A stretch of 46,537 nt of DNA from Bacteroidales bacterium (GTDB lineage: Bacteria; Bacteroidota; Bacteroidia; Bacteroidales; DTGW01): positions 1-46,537 of the forward strand of contig JAOAFU010000166.1 of assembly GCA_026416115.1 (NCBI GenBank), written 5' to 3'. The notes under the pieces are model-generated. The model saw only the letters and a list, made by a program, of their open reading frames with translations, was not told the origin of the DNA and did not search any database. This document shows positions 37,643 through 46,537 of this stretch, piece after piece. Both the position numbers and the translations under genes were made by a program. Position 1 is the stretch's first letter. Every line of letters begins with the position of its first letter.

Positions 37643-39274
37643 TTACCAATTAAGAATTTTTTTTGCTTCAGCATCCAAGGCTTCGGTCATAAATGGAATA
37701 CCGGTTACCTCTTCAGTTTCGCGGTTTGCTGACATTAAGTCGCTGCGATCGATTGAGGAAATATTGAACTTACGGGCACCCGCCATAAACTGCTGTAAAC
37801 CGCACTTTAGCTTATCAGCATATGTATACATAGCAATTGCACCGAAAGGAATATTATCCATCTCATCAGCACCAACTTTGGCTTTTACTTCCTCCCAACC
37901 GGCAAATATTTCTTCTGGATATTTTCCAACAGCCGTTACCGATGGAGGCAATTCGTCCCAATGCCCATTAAGCTCAGCCTTTTTTTCGGGTTTGAAAACA
38001 CCTTCAATGTTACTACCAAGAAAACCGGGAATCATAGGAGCTCGTCCCATACAAACAATCTTGGTATAAGGAGCAGCCAAAGCTATCGCTTTAAAGATAT
38101 GATCTTCGCGAGCAAAACCACCTGCAAGTGAAATATCGGGAACATACTTACCTTTCTCCTCGAGAATTTTACAATATTCATATGTTTTAGCATGCAAAGC
38201 TAAAGAAGGAACACCCCAATGCTGCATCATATTCCAGGGGCTCATACCAGTACCTCCACCAGCACCGTCGATTGTGAGTAAATCGAGTTTAGCATCAGAG
38301 GCACATTTAATGGCCAAAGCTAAAGCTTCGTTGCCATACGCACCAGTTTTTAAAGTGATGCGTTTGTATCCTAGCTTACGCAAATAGGCAATCGAATCCA
38401 TAAATGAACGATAAACCTCTTCGGCCGAGGAGAGATCGGTACCTCCCAATCGACTATGACGAGCAAAAGAAGTTATAGCACGTGCTTTATAAGCGGCTTC
38501 AACCTTCGGATCGTAAGGATCGGGATCGACCAAATATCCACGATCTTTAAGAAAACGAGCATAATCGATGCTTTCAACTTGTATCTCTCCACCTATATCT
38601 TTGGCACCCTGTCCCCATTTTAGTTCCAAAATTACCTTATCGCCATACTTATTGATAATAAATTCGGCAACCCCATTTCGGGTATCCTCAACATTCATTT
38701 GAACAATAATAGCTCCATATCCATCGAAGTAACGAAGAAATACTTCGATACGTCTCTCAAGTTCGGGAGCCGATGTAATCTTACCCTGCGACATGACAGA
38801 CTTTTTATCGACCCCAACTACATTTTCGCCAACTACAATAGGAATTCCGCATAGAGCAGCACCAACTGCAAACGAATTCCAATATTTTGCTGCAATGAAG
38901 GTCGAACCTAATGCACCTGTCATAATGGGTATTCGACATTTGGTCTTAACTTCGTTACCAAATTCGGTCTCGACATTTACATTGGTGAACAAACAATAAT
39001 CGGGACTATTATCCTTTGCCCCATGAGCACCATAGGCATAGCCTTGAATTCGTAAAGCATGATAACCTATCCCAAGCGATGTCACATGATTTGCGCCCGC
39101 AGTTATGTCACCAAAATTGCGAGGATATAGCAATTTTCGCCCCACCAGCGAAGACATCCATGTTTCGCAAGTGCCTTTACACGAAGACAAACAAAGGGTA
39201 CATAACCCCGATTCTGCCGGAACGCCACGATTTACCGTTCCAATGGCATCGTTGTTTTTAAGCCATGAAATCAT
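37643..39274 (-). CDS. FMN-binding glutamate synthase family protein (GltB central-domain-like, stand-alone)
   Basis: 543 aa; ILELKWGQGAKDIGGEIQ, TIDGAGGGTGMSPWNMMQHWGVPS, ISLAGGFAREDHIFKAIALAA; N-terminal Cys cluster CTLCLSSCKGTC. Confidence 0.92.
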   Translation of the reverse strand: MISWLKNNDAIGTVNRGVPAESGLCTLCLSSCKGTCETWMSSLVGRKLLYPRNFGDITAGANHVTSLGIGYHALRIQGYAYGAHGAKDNSPDYCLFTNVNVETEFGNEVKTKCRIPIMTGALGSTFIAAKYWNSFAVGAALCGIPIVVGENVVGVDKKSVMSQGKITSAPELERRIEVFLRYFDGYGAIIVQMNVEDTRNGVAEFIINKYGDKVILELKWGQGAKDIGGEIQVESIDYARFLKDRGYLVDPDPYDPKVEAAYKARAITSFARHSRLGGTDLSSAEEVYRSFMDSIAYLRKLGYKRITLKTGAYGNEALALAIKCASDAKLDLLTIDGAGGGTGMSPWNMMQHWGVPSLALHAKTYEYCKILEEKGKYVPDISLAGGFAREDHIFKAIALAAPYTKIVCMGRAPMIPGFLGSNIEGVFKPEKKAELNGHWDELPPSVTAVGKYPEEIFAGWEEVKAKVGADEMDNIPFGAIAMYTYADKLKCGLQQFMAGARKFNISSIDRSDLMSANRETEEVTGIPFMTEALDAEAKKILNW

Positions 39275-39322
39275 AATTTCCTCCTTTTCTTGTTGTAAAA
39301 TACCCAGCTAATATAAATAAAT

Positions 39323-39357
39323 ATTTTTGAATAATATTTGAATAAATATTCAAAAAT
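39323..39357. promoter_or_regulatory. Nested perfect inverted repeats, candidate operator upstream of GltB-like gene
   Basis: ATTTTTGAATA-N13-TATTCAAAAAT and, inside it, TTTGAATA-AA-TATTCAAA. Confidence 0.5.
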
Positions 39358-39490
39358 CTATCTATTAATTCCTTATCATGATTCAATTATTCAACATTTC
39401 TAAAGATTTTAAATAAGCGCTGTTTTAAAGCGAAACTTATTTTTGCTTTATAAAAAAAACAAAAAATATCCAATTTCCATTATATAAAGC

Positions 39491-39498
39491 TATCTTTG
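39491..39498 (+). promoter_or_regulatory. Candidate -7 box for DUF1573 gene
   Basis: TATCTTTG about 60 bp upstream of the ATG. Confidence 0.4.
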
Positions 39499-39557
39499 TA
39501 GGAAGTTTTACAAAAATAGGAGCTATATTAATAAGATTCTTCAAACTGTCAATAAAA

Positions 39558-39965
39558 ATGAGGACATACTTAGTATTCTTTCTGGGGCTCTTTGCAATGA
39601 TCGTACTGAGCTGTTCGTACGCAAAAAGTGGTGATAAAAAAGCAGGCAAAATGGTATTTGCAGAGACAGAACATGACTTTGGAACAATAGCGGAAGGTAG
39701 CGCAGCGGAATTTGCATTTGTATTCCGAAATGTTGGAAACGAACCCTTGATAATCAGCAACGTACAAACTTCGTGTGGTTGCACTGTACCAGCCTGGAGT
39801 CAAGAGCCTGTAAAAAAACACGAACAAGGAGTGGTAAAAGTACAATATAATACCCGTATTTTAGGCAGTTTCAAAAAAACCATTCACGTTCATTCTAACG
39901 CTGCGAATTCTCCTATTACCTTAACCATTAAAGGGACTGTTGTGCCTAATAAAACAGAAAACTGA
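39558..39965 (+). CDS. DUF1573 domain-containing lipoprotein
   Basis: ETEHDFGTIAEGSAAEFAFVFRNVGNEPLIISNVQTSCGCTVPAWSQEPV is the DUF1573 signature. Confidence 0.93.
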   Translation: MRTYLVFFLGLFAMIVLSCSYAKSGDKKAGKMVFAETEHDFGTIAEGSAAEFAFVFRNVGNEPLIISNVQTSCGCTVPAWSQEPVKKHEQGVVKVQYNTRILGSFKKTIHVHSNAANSPITLTIKGTVVPNKTEN

Positions 39966-39991
39966 AGAAAATTTTTTAAATCGTCAGAACA

Positions 39992-41221
39992 ATGCCTAAA
40001 ATATCTCAAAGGGGCTTACGGATGCCCCAATCACCTATTCGGAAACTTGTACCCTATGCCGAAGAAGCTAAGCGAAAAGGCATAAAAGTTTACCATTTAA
40101 ATATTGGTCAACCCGATATACCTACAGCGCCGCTTATGCTCGAAGCAATAAAAAACTATAATGTCAAAGTGGTGGAATATAGCCACTCGGCTGGTAATGA
40201 ATCGTATCGACGCAAATTGGCCGATTATTACAAACGATTGAACATAAATGTCGATTACACCGATATCATGATAACCACCGGTGGATCTGAAGCAATAAAT
40301 TTTGCATTTTTAAGTACAATGGACGAAGGAGATGAGGTGATTATTCCAGAACCTTTTTATGCCAATTACAATAGTTTTGCCTCGGCTGCTGGCATTGATG
40401 TAGTTCCAGTAACTTCCTCTATTCAAAATGGTTTTTCACTTCCACCAATTGAAGAATTTGAGAAGGTTATTACGGCCCGAACCCGAGGAATTATGTTAAG
40501 TAATCCCAATAATCCCACTGGGTGTCTATACACTAAAGACGACTTACAAGAACTGAAACGTATTATTCAAAAATACGACCTGTATTTGTTCGCCGACGAA
40601 GTATACAGAGAATTTTGCTACACCAGTGAAAAGTTCTATTCGGTAATGGAACTGGAGGGTATCGAAGAAAATACCATACTTATCGATTCCGTTTCGAAGC
40701 GTTACAGTGCTTGTGGAGTAAGAATTGGTGCACTAGTTACCCGCAACAAAAATGTTATTAGTACCGCCATGCGATATGCAATGGCCCGCCTTAGTCCTCC
40801 CTCTTTTGGCCAGATTGCTGGCGAAGCCGCTATCGACACCCCAGCCGAATATTTTGAAACAGCATACAACGAATATTTACAACGCCGAAATTATCTGGTC
40901 GAACGTTTAAACAAAATGAAAGGCGTGTTTTGTCCACTACCCAAAGGTGCTTTTTATACAATAGCTCATCTGCCTGTTGATGATGCTGAAAAATTTGCAA
41001 CATGGCTTTTAAAAGATTTTAATTATAATGGTCAGACCGTGATGTTGGCCCCAGCAAGTGGTTTTTACGCAACTCCAGGTTTAGGAAAAACTGAGGTTCG
41101 GATTGCATATGTTCTAAATATCGAAGATCTAAGTCACGCACTTGATTGTATTGAAGAAGGATTAAAAGTTTACCCAGGAACTCTAATCCGGCACTCGAAA
41201 CCTGTAGCACTTTCTGTATAG
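39992..41221 (+). CDS. Pyridoxal-phosphate-dependent aminotransferase (class I/II)
   Basis: HLNIGQPDIPTAPLML, MLSNPNNPTGCLYTKDDL, FADEVYREFCY, SVSKRYSACGVRIGALV (PLP Lys). Confidence 0.95.
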   Translation: MPKISQRGLRMPQSPIRKLVPYAEEAKRKGIKVYHLNIGQPDIPTAPLMLEAIKNYNVKVVEYSHSAGNESYRRKLADYYKRLNINVDYTDIMITTGGSEAINFAFLSTMDEGDEVIIPEPFYANYNSFASAAGIDVVPVTSSIQNGFSLPPIEEFEKVITARTRGIMLSNPNNPTGCLYTKDDLQELKRIIQKYDLYLFADEVYREFCYTSEKFYSVMELEGIEENTILIDSVSKRYSACGVRIGALVTRNKNVISTAMRYAMARLSPPSFGQIAGEAAIDTPAEYFETAYNEYLQRRNYLVERLNKMKGVFCPLPKGAFYTIAHLPVDDAEKFATWLLKDFNYNGQTVMLAPASGFYATPGLGKTEVRIAYVLNIEDLSHALDCIEEGLKVYPGTLIRHSKPVALSV

Positions 41222-41257
41222 TTTTTCCAGTGCTATAGCTTTTTATTTCATTTTTAT

Positions 41258-41265
41258 TATCTTTG
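41258..41265 (+). promoter_or_regulatory. Candidate -7 box for the hypothetical gene at 41307
   Basis: TATCTTTG 41 bp upstream of the ATG. Confidence 0.4.
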
Positions 41266-41306
41266 TTTAAGATAAGCGTTCGGTCTGTAAATTTCAAACT
41301 AAGAAA

Positions 41307-41849
41307 ATGAAATTGAAATATTCTCTTATAGCAATAATCATCACTGCTACCCTAACCTCGTTTGAAAATAAACCTAAAGAAATTGATATCCCTTGCAAGA
41401 AAGAAGGATTATCCGATAGCCAACATTTTCGAGCTAGCGGATCGGCTAAAAGCCGCGACATGGCAAGTGCAAAAGACAAATCCCTTTTAATTGCCAAACA
41501 AACACTTGCCTCGTTAATTAATTCAACTATTCAATCGGTATCCAATAACTACACTAGCAGTACTTCTGAAAAAAATAGTTTCAAGGAAATATTTGAAACC
41601 ATAATCCGCGAAACTGTAAACCAGCAGTTAAAAAATGTTAGCATAACCTGTCAAAAGGTTAATCAAACCAAAGAAGGCTATGAGGTTTTTACAGCCGTTG
41701 AAATGTCTAAAATCAAGCTCATCGATGCTATTAGCACCTCTATAGGCAGCGATGAAAGTCTTAAAAGCAGCTTCGACGAACAAAAATTTCGTGACATTTT
41801 CGAAGCTGAAATGAAAAATATTTCGAATGAATTGGAAATGAAACAGTAA
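41307..41849 (+). CDS. Hypothetical exported protein, LPP20-like
   Basis: 180 aa; signal-like N-terminus; HFRASGSAKSRDMASAKDKSLLIAKQTLASLI resembles LPP20-type domains. Confidence 0.65.
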   Translation: MKLKYSLIAIIITATLTSFENKPKEIDIPCKKEGLSDSQHFRASGSAKSRDMASAKDKSLLIAKQTLASLINSTIQSVSNNYTSSTSEKNSFKEIFETIIRETVNQQLKNVSITCQKVNQTKEGYEVFTAVEMSKIKLIDAISTSIGSDESLKSSFDEQKFRDIFEAEMKNISNELEMKQ

Positions 41850-41898
41850 GTTACACCTCCACTCTTAAATAAATTGAAAAAAATAAAGAACCGATAAG

Positions 41899-42285
41899 CT
41901 ATACCAACGTATTTTCGAAAATCTTCTTTAGAATTTGGGGATTAATATCTTCTTTAATAATATAATTTCTAGCACCAGCTTCAAGCATCTGCATGACATA
42001 CTGCATCTCTTTGTGAAAAGATAATGCAATAATTATAATAAACCTGTTCTGCTCTGTAGCAAGTCGCGTTGCTTCAATACCATTCATATCGGGCATTTCT
42101 ATATCCATAAATACCATATCGACGTGCCGGTGTTTGATTATTTCAATAGCTTCTAAGCCGGAACTGGCTTCCAGAATACTTTCGATCCCCTCGGGGTTTG
42201 ATTGTTCGAGCATATACCTCAATGCCTCACGGAAATGTTGGTTATCATCAACAAGCAAGATATGATATTTTTTTTGTGGAAGCAT
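41899..42285 (-). CDS. Single-domain response regulator (REC only)
   Basis: 128 aa; ILLVDDNQHFREALRYML, DMVFMDIEMPDMNGIEA; no output domain. Confidence 0.92.
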   Translation of the reverse strand: MLPQKKYHILLVDDNQHFREALRYMLEQSNPEGIESILEASSGLEAIEIIKHRHVDMVFMDIEMPDMNGIEATRLATEQNRFIIIIALSFHKEMQYVMQMLEAGARNYIIKEDINPQILKKIFENTLV

Positions 42286-42387
42286 AGGTGGAATTCATTT
42301 TATCGGTAAACAAATATCTTTTATAGTTTCGAAAAAAAAATGAGGAAAATCACCCATTTTTGAAAAATTATTTTTAAAAAAGAGTAT

Positions 42388-43032
42388 TTACTCAAGATGA
42401 ATAAGGTTATTTTTAATAGCGAAAATAGCCAAACTAATCGAGTTAGAAGAGTTAGTTTTTTCAAGCAAACTGGCTCTGTGTCGTTCTACTGTTCGATGAC
42501 TTATATGTAATGCCTCTGAAATTTGCATAGTGGAATACCCTTTACAGATATATTCCAGTACTTCTCTCTCTCGTCTCGATAATTTTATTGTTGGAGCTTC
42601 GTTTCTGTCACGAATAAGCTTAAGTAAGAGCTCTTGCGAAAAATAATTTTTTCCACTCAAAACCGACTTGATAGCTTCCTTTAATTCACTGGCATCACAA
42701 TCCTTAAGAATAAATCCCTTCACTCCAATTTCAATCATCGAGTTATAGTAAGCATCATCGCCAAACATCGATAAAACCAAAATTTTCAAATCAGGATACT
42801 TTTCAAGAGCTATTTTCGATGCATCGACGCCATTCATACCTGGCATGCTAATATCCATCAAAACTAAATCGGGAACTATGTACTGAAGTAATTCAAGAAA
42901 TTCTTTTCCATCAGAAGCTTCTCCTACAACCTCAATTTCCCCGCTTTCCTGAAGGATATATTTTAGACCATCCCTAAATAGCTTGTGATCATCGACAATA
43001 AATATTTGGGGTTTTCTTTTGGGGACTGTCAT
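42388..43032 (-). CDS. NarL/FixJ family response regulator (REC + LuxR-type HTH)
   Basis: IFIVDDHKLFRDGLKYIL, LVLMDISMPGMNGVDA, LSRREREVLEYICKGYSTMQISEALHISHRTVERHRASL. Confidence 0.95.
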   Translation of the reverse strand: MTVPKRKPQIFIVDDHKLFRDGLKYILQESGEIEVVGEASDGKEFLELLQYIVPDLVLMDISMPGMNGVDASKIALEKYPDLKILVLSMFGDDAYYNSMIEIGVKGFILKDCDASELKEAIKSVLSGKNYFSQELLLKLIRDRNEAPTIKLSRREREVLEYICKGYSTMQISEALHISHRTVERHRASLLEKTNSSNSISLAIFAIKNNLIHLE

Positions 43033-43130
43033 AGATCTATATTTGTTAATTCAAATATAAAAATTTTAGTACAACAACACAAGGGGATTTGTAACGAATG
43101 TATTTTGTTGATAATATTTTTAGGAAGGTG

Positions 43131-43204
43131 TGGAGGATAAGGGAATCGAACCCTTGACCTTTTGCATGCCATGCAAACGCTCTAGCCAACTGAGCTAATC
43201 CCCC
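43131..43204 (-). tRNA. tRNA-Ala (anticodon GGC)
   Basis: Minus strand GGGGGATTAGCTCAGTTGGCTAGAGCGTTTGCATGGCATGCAAAAGGTCAAGGGTTCGATTCCCTTATCCTCCA: cloverleaf arms, loop ATGGCAT gives GGC anticodon, G3:U70 wobble (Ala identity), discriminator A; CCA not encoded. Confidence 0.96.
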
Positions 43205-43217
43205 GGCTTTTGCCCTG

Positions 43218-43248
43218 CAAAAGTAGAAAAAAGAATATTTTTTGCAAA
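43218..43248 (-). promoter_or_regulatory. Promoter for tRNA-Ala: TTTG-N19-TACTTTTG (minus strand)
   Basis: -7 box 43218..43225, TTTG at 43245..43248, 19-bp spacer, 13 bp upstream of the tRNA 5' end; matches the Bacteroidota consensus. Confidence 0.7.
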
Positions 43249-43624
43249 AAATAATTCAACTTTTATGTTTCTTTTATCACAATAGAAAATAATAAGCAAG
43301 TTACGACCTCCCCATACAGGCAGTTTAAAAAATTATTGCCAATAAACCATAAGGCGTTCCAAAATTTATTGAAACATTCTCTCAAATTAAATTTAATACT
43401 GCTAAGAAGAAGATAGAAAATTTGGAGTTTGTAAATTTTAAATTATAACCTGCACGCATGCGATTCTATTGAGAAAATTTTAAAAACCCAAGAACAAAAA
43501 TCTAACTTCTCAAAAACTAATAATAAGCTTATTCTATTTTGTTTTCCTAATCAATACTCGCACAATTTTATTTAATATGCAATAGCTAATTTTTCGAAGT
43601 TTACTATTCTCATTAAGTTTTTCT

Positions 43625-43632
43625 TACTTTTG
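43625..43632 (+). promoter_or_regulatory. Candidate -7 box for the hybrid two-component regulator
   Basis: TACTTTTG about 97 bp upstream of the ATG at 43730. Confidence 0.35.
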
Positions 43633-43729
43633 TTACAGGTTTCTTACTTTCAATTAGAAAAGACACCTATGCTAAATTTAAAAAAATGTTGTTATTTTGA
43701 GACTTCGAAATTTGATTGGAACAAAACAT

Positions 43730-46537
43730 ATGACTAGGACTAATAAAAGATATATATTGCTATATGGTTTATTGTTGATTTTATTGTGCCTCGAAATTCA
43801 AATTAATGCAAGGCCTTTAGACAAAGTTATTTTCGAACATTCAGCTTTAGCTGGAAATGCATCAGTTACCTCAATTAATACTATTGTTCAGGATAAGGGA
43901 GGATTTATTTGGTTGGGTACACACGATGGGTTATTTCGTTTTGATGGATACGATTACAAAATATTTAAGCGCGAACCCAACAATCCAAATAGCCTCTCAA
44001 ATAATCAAATTATGACCTTAGCTGTTGATGTAAAGGGTCGTTTATGGATAGGTACTTTGGGAGGTGGTGTAAATATTTATCTACCCCAAACCGAACAGAT
44101 AATTAATGCACAAAACAGTCCCAATCTCATACAATCCTTACGAAGTAATGAGGTTTGGTGTTTATATCTCGACATGGATAATCGAATGTGGGTTGGCACT
44201 TCCGATGGTCTATTCCAAGCCCAGATAATAGAAAAAAACGATAAAATAGAAAGCATACAGTTTAAAGAATATAATAATATCACCCGTGCTAACTCCAACG
44301 AGCGTTTTTGGGTAAGATGCTTGTTTCAGGACGAAAGACAGGTTTTTTATGTAGGAACTCTTTCGGGCTTATACTATCTCGATTTATCCAGAAATATTAT
44401 GACGCCTGTCGACATTCCCATCGTCCGCTCCAAAATGGTAACCACTATTTGCATGGGTAAGAAGAACGACATATGGCTCGGTACAATCGAAGATGGAGTT
44501 TATCATGTTACATTCGATAAAAATGGAAAGTTTATAGCTCTCGATGAACTTTCTTCGCCTCAAAGTAAACTTTATATGCCACTTAAACGAATCGAAAAAA
44601 TGATAGTAGACCGATTCGGAAATTTGTGGATTGCTTCGCGCCAGGGCCTTGGACGAATAAACTTACTTTCTGGACAACACACTACCTACTATGCCGACGT
44701 AAACGATCGTACAAGCCTGAAGGACAATAGATTAAGTTCTGTTTTTGAAGATCGTAACGGAGTAATTTGGATAGGTACCGAAACAAACGGTCTTAATCGA
44801 GTAGATCTTTATCAGAAACAATTTCTCACCATACGCAAAAGCCCAAACTCCCAATACTCTTTGAGCGACAACTATGTAACCTCTATTATAGGAAAATCTG
44901 ATCAACGGATATGGGTAGCCACAGACGGTGGTGGAATTGATAGATTATTTTTCAAACAAGGAGAGTATTTTGTCGAAAAACCAAGTTGGAACAACCGTCT
45001 GCTTAATAAAAATATACTAAGCATTTACGAGGGCAAAGATGGAGAACTTTGGTTTGGATCAACTCGCAATGCTTTTGGAAAAATAAATATTAACACAGGG
45101 CAGGTAAGCTACACCTATGTGTTTGGTTATGTATTTTCTATACTCGAAGACAGCAATGAAAATGTTTGGCTTGGCACATGGGGGAGTGGCTTATATCGCT
45201 ATAACAAAAAAACCGGATCTTTAACCAACTTTAAAAAAAGCTATAAAGACACTACCTCATTAAGCAGCGATATAGTTATTGCTATTTATGAGGATCGCAA
45301 TAATCAGATATGGATAGGAACCAAAGGAGGAGGATTGTGTAGAATAATCGATGACCTAAAATCCGAGAACTTACGGTTTGAGTCATATACAAATCGTTAC
45401 AACGACTCCCTTAGTCTATCGCACAACGATGTTTATTGTATCTTACAAAGCACAAAAGGCGACTTGTGGTTGGGTACAGGTGGCGGACTAAATAAAATGA
45501 TTGTACAGCATACCCCCAAAGGAACACAAGTGCTCTTCAAAGCTTATATGGAAAAAGATGGTCTTCCTAACAATACTATCTATGGAATACTTGAAGATAA
45601 AGAAGGAAATTTATGGATGAGCACTAATAAAGGGCTATCGCGATTTACTCCTAACCAACCCCACTTTACCAACTACGATATTCACGACGGAATTCAATCG
45701 AACGAATTTCATCTAAATGCTTATTTTCAAGACGATAAAGGAAGAATGTACTTTGGAGGAAGTAATGGTATCACCGTTTTCGATCCTAATGCAATTCAAT
45801 ACAATCCTTTTATTCCCGAAGTTATCTTTACTGCTCTTAAAATACAAGGCAACGAAATAAAAGTAAACCAGGAATTTAACGGACGAACCATCCTTACCCA
45901 ATCGATAAATTATACAAACGAGCTTGTAATTACATACAAAGACAAAGAATTTACTATCGAATTCTCTTCTACCCACTATGCTATTCCCGAGAAAAATAAG
46001 TTTAGATACCGACTGGTAGGATTTAACGACAAGTGGCAAGAGGTATCAAATAAATATCGTTCTGTTACGTATACCAACCTTAGTCAAGGAGAATATACTT
46101 TGCAAGTCATGGCATCGAACAACGATGGGGTATGGCCAACAAAACCACGAGAACTTAAAATCAAAGTATTACCTCCTCCATGGCTTACTATTTGGGCATT
46201 TATTATCTATGCAATACTAATTGCATTGGCAGTAATAATGTTTAAAAAGTACACCCTTATCAAAGTCACTCGTAAGCATCAGCTGGTAATCGACAGCCTT
46301 GAGAAGAGGAAAATAGAAGAACTCTCAAAAATGAAAATTCAGTTTTTTACTAACATTTCACATGAGTTAAGAACACCTTTAACGCTCATTAGTAACCCAC
46401 TTCAGGACCTTATTAACAATAAAAAAATAGATAGTAACATAAAAAAAGATTTAACAATAATTCAACGTAACGTTGATCGTCTGCTTCAACTTGTAAATCA
46501 ATTGCTCGACTTTAGAAAGATTGATAGCGGCGAATTA
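43730..46537 (+). CDS. Hybrid two-component system regulator (HTCS-like): reg_prop beta-propeller, Y_Y_Y domain, TM, histidine kinase; truncated by window end
   Basis: Open frame of 936 codons to the edge, missing from the ORF track. Reads GGFIWLGTHDGLFRFDGYDY, RLWIGTLGGGVNIY, MWVGTSDGLFQA, then KFRYRLVGFNDKWQEV..YTLQVMASNNDGVW (Y_Y_Y), a TM helix and FFTNISHELRTPLTLISNPLQDL (HisKA). Confidence 0.93.
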   Translation, partial: MTRTNKRYILLYGLLLILLCLEIQINARPLDKVIFEHSALAGNASVTSINTIVQDKGGFIWLGTHDGLFRFDGYDYKIFKREPNNPNSLSNNQIMTLAVDVKGRLWIGTLGGGVNIYLPQTEQIINAQNSPNLIQSLRSNEVWCLYLDMDNRMWVGTSDGLFQAQIIEKNDKIESIQFKEYNNITRANSNERFWVRCLFQDERQVFYVGTLSGLYYLDLSRNIMTPVDIPIVRSKMVTTICMGKKNDIWLGTIEDGVYHVTFDKNGKFIALDELSSPQSKLYMPLKRIEKMIVDRFGNLWIASRQGLGRINLLSGQHTTYYADVNDRTSLKDNRLSSVFEDRNGVIWIGTETNGLNRVDLYQKQFLTIRKSPNSQYSLSDNYVTSIIGKSDQRIWVATDGGGIDRLFFKQGEYFVEKPSWNNRLLNKNILSIYEGKDGELWFGSTRNAFGKININTGQVSYTYVFGYVFSILEDSNENVWLGTWGSGLYRYNKKTGSLTNFKKSYKDTTSLSSDIVIAIYEDRNNQIWIGTKGGGLCRIIDDLKSENLRFESYTNRYNDSLSLSHNDVYCILQSTKGDLWLGTGGGLNKMIVQHTPKGTQVLFKAYMEKDGLPNNTIYGILEDKEGNLWMSTNKGLSRFTPNQPHFTNYDIHDGIQSNEFHLNAYFQDDKGRMYFGGSNGITVFDPNAIQYNPFIPEVIFTALKIQGNEIKVNQEFNGRTILTQSINYTNELVITYKDKEFTIEFSSTHYAIPEKNKFRYRLVGFNDKWQEVSNKYRSVTYTNLSQGEYTLQVMASNNDGVWPTKPRELKIKVLPPPWLTIWAFIIYAILIALAVIMFKKYTLIKVTRKHQLVIDSLEKRKIEELSKMKIQFFTNISHELRTPLTLISNPLQDLINNKKIDSNIKKDLTIIQRNVDRLLQLVNQLLDFRKIDSGEL

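Noticed and set aside
39437-39845. Minus-strand ORFs opposite the DUF1573 gene
   Set aside because: Antisense to a convincing DUF1573 lipoprotein gene; no domain signal.

Overview
This 46.5 kb window is a Bacteroidota chromosome segment. It is AT-rich, carries TAnnTTTG-type promoter boxes, and encodes a T9SS-like C-terminal domain and a hybrid two-component regulator with a reg_prop propeller. Most of it is housekeeping: guaA, groES/groL, secG/lptE with a sigma-54 activator, pyk, xerD, deoC, pnuC plus a NadR-type kinase, mntP, an RsmB-like methyltransferase, an S41 protease, AIR synthase, a stand-alone GltB-like protein and one tRNA-Ala(GGC). There is also a small glycoside-active neighbourhood (GH2 beta-mannosidase, polysaccharide deacetylase, GH5). 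I saw no rRNA, CRISPR array, prophage or intact mobile element. The observations most worth following up are: (1) an unannotated, frameshifted relic between groES and secG that reads like the C-terminus of a MutH/Sau3AI-family (GATC-type) nuclease; (2) a SiaB kinase with two SiaC paralogues about 7.5 kb apart, one with Thr and one with Ser at the predicted phosphosite, and no SiaA/SiaD nearby; (3) a G7/A6 homopolymer in an EEP-family nuclease gene placed so that slippage would remove the catalytic SDH motif; (4) nested perfect inverted repeats upstream of the GltB-like gene; (5) strong apparent over-representation of TCGA. Two partial genes cross the window edges and are absent from the ORF track: an MscS-type channel C-terminus at 1..132 and the hybrid two-component regulator from 43730 to the end. 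No fully new multi-gene system is proven here; all functional calls come from reading the sequence and from motif recall, with no database search.
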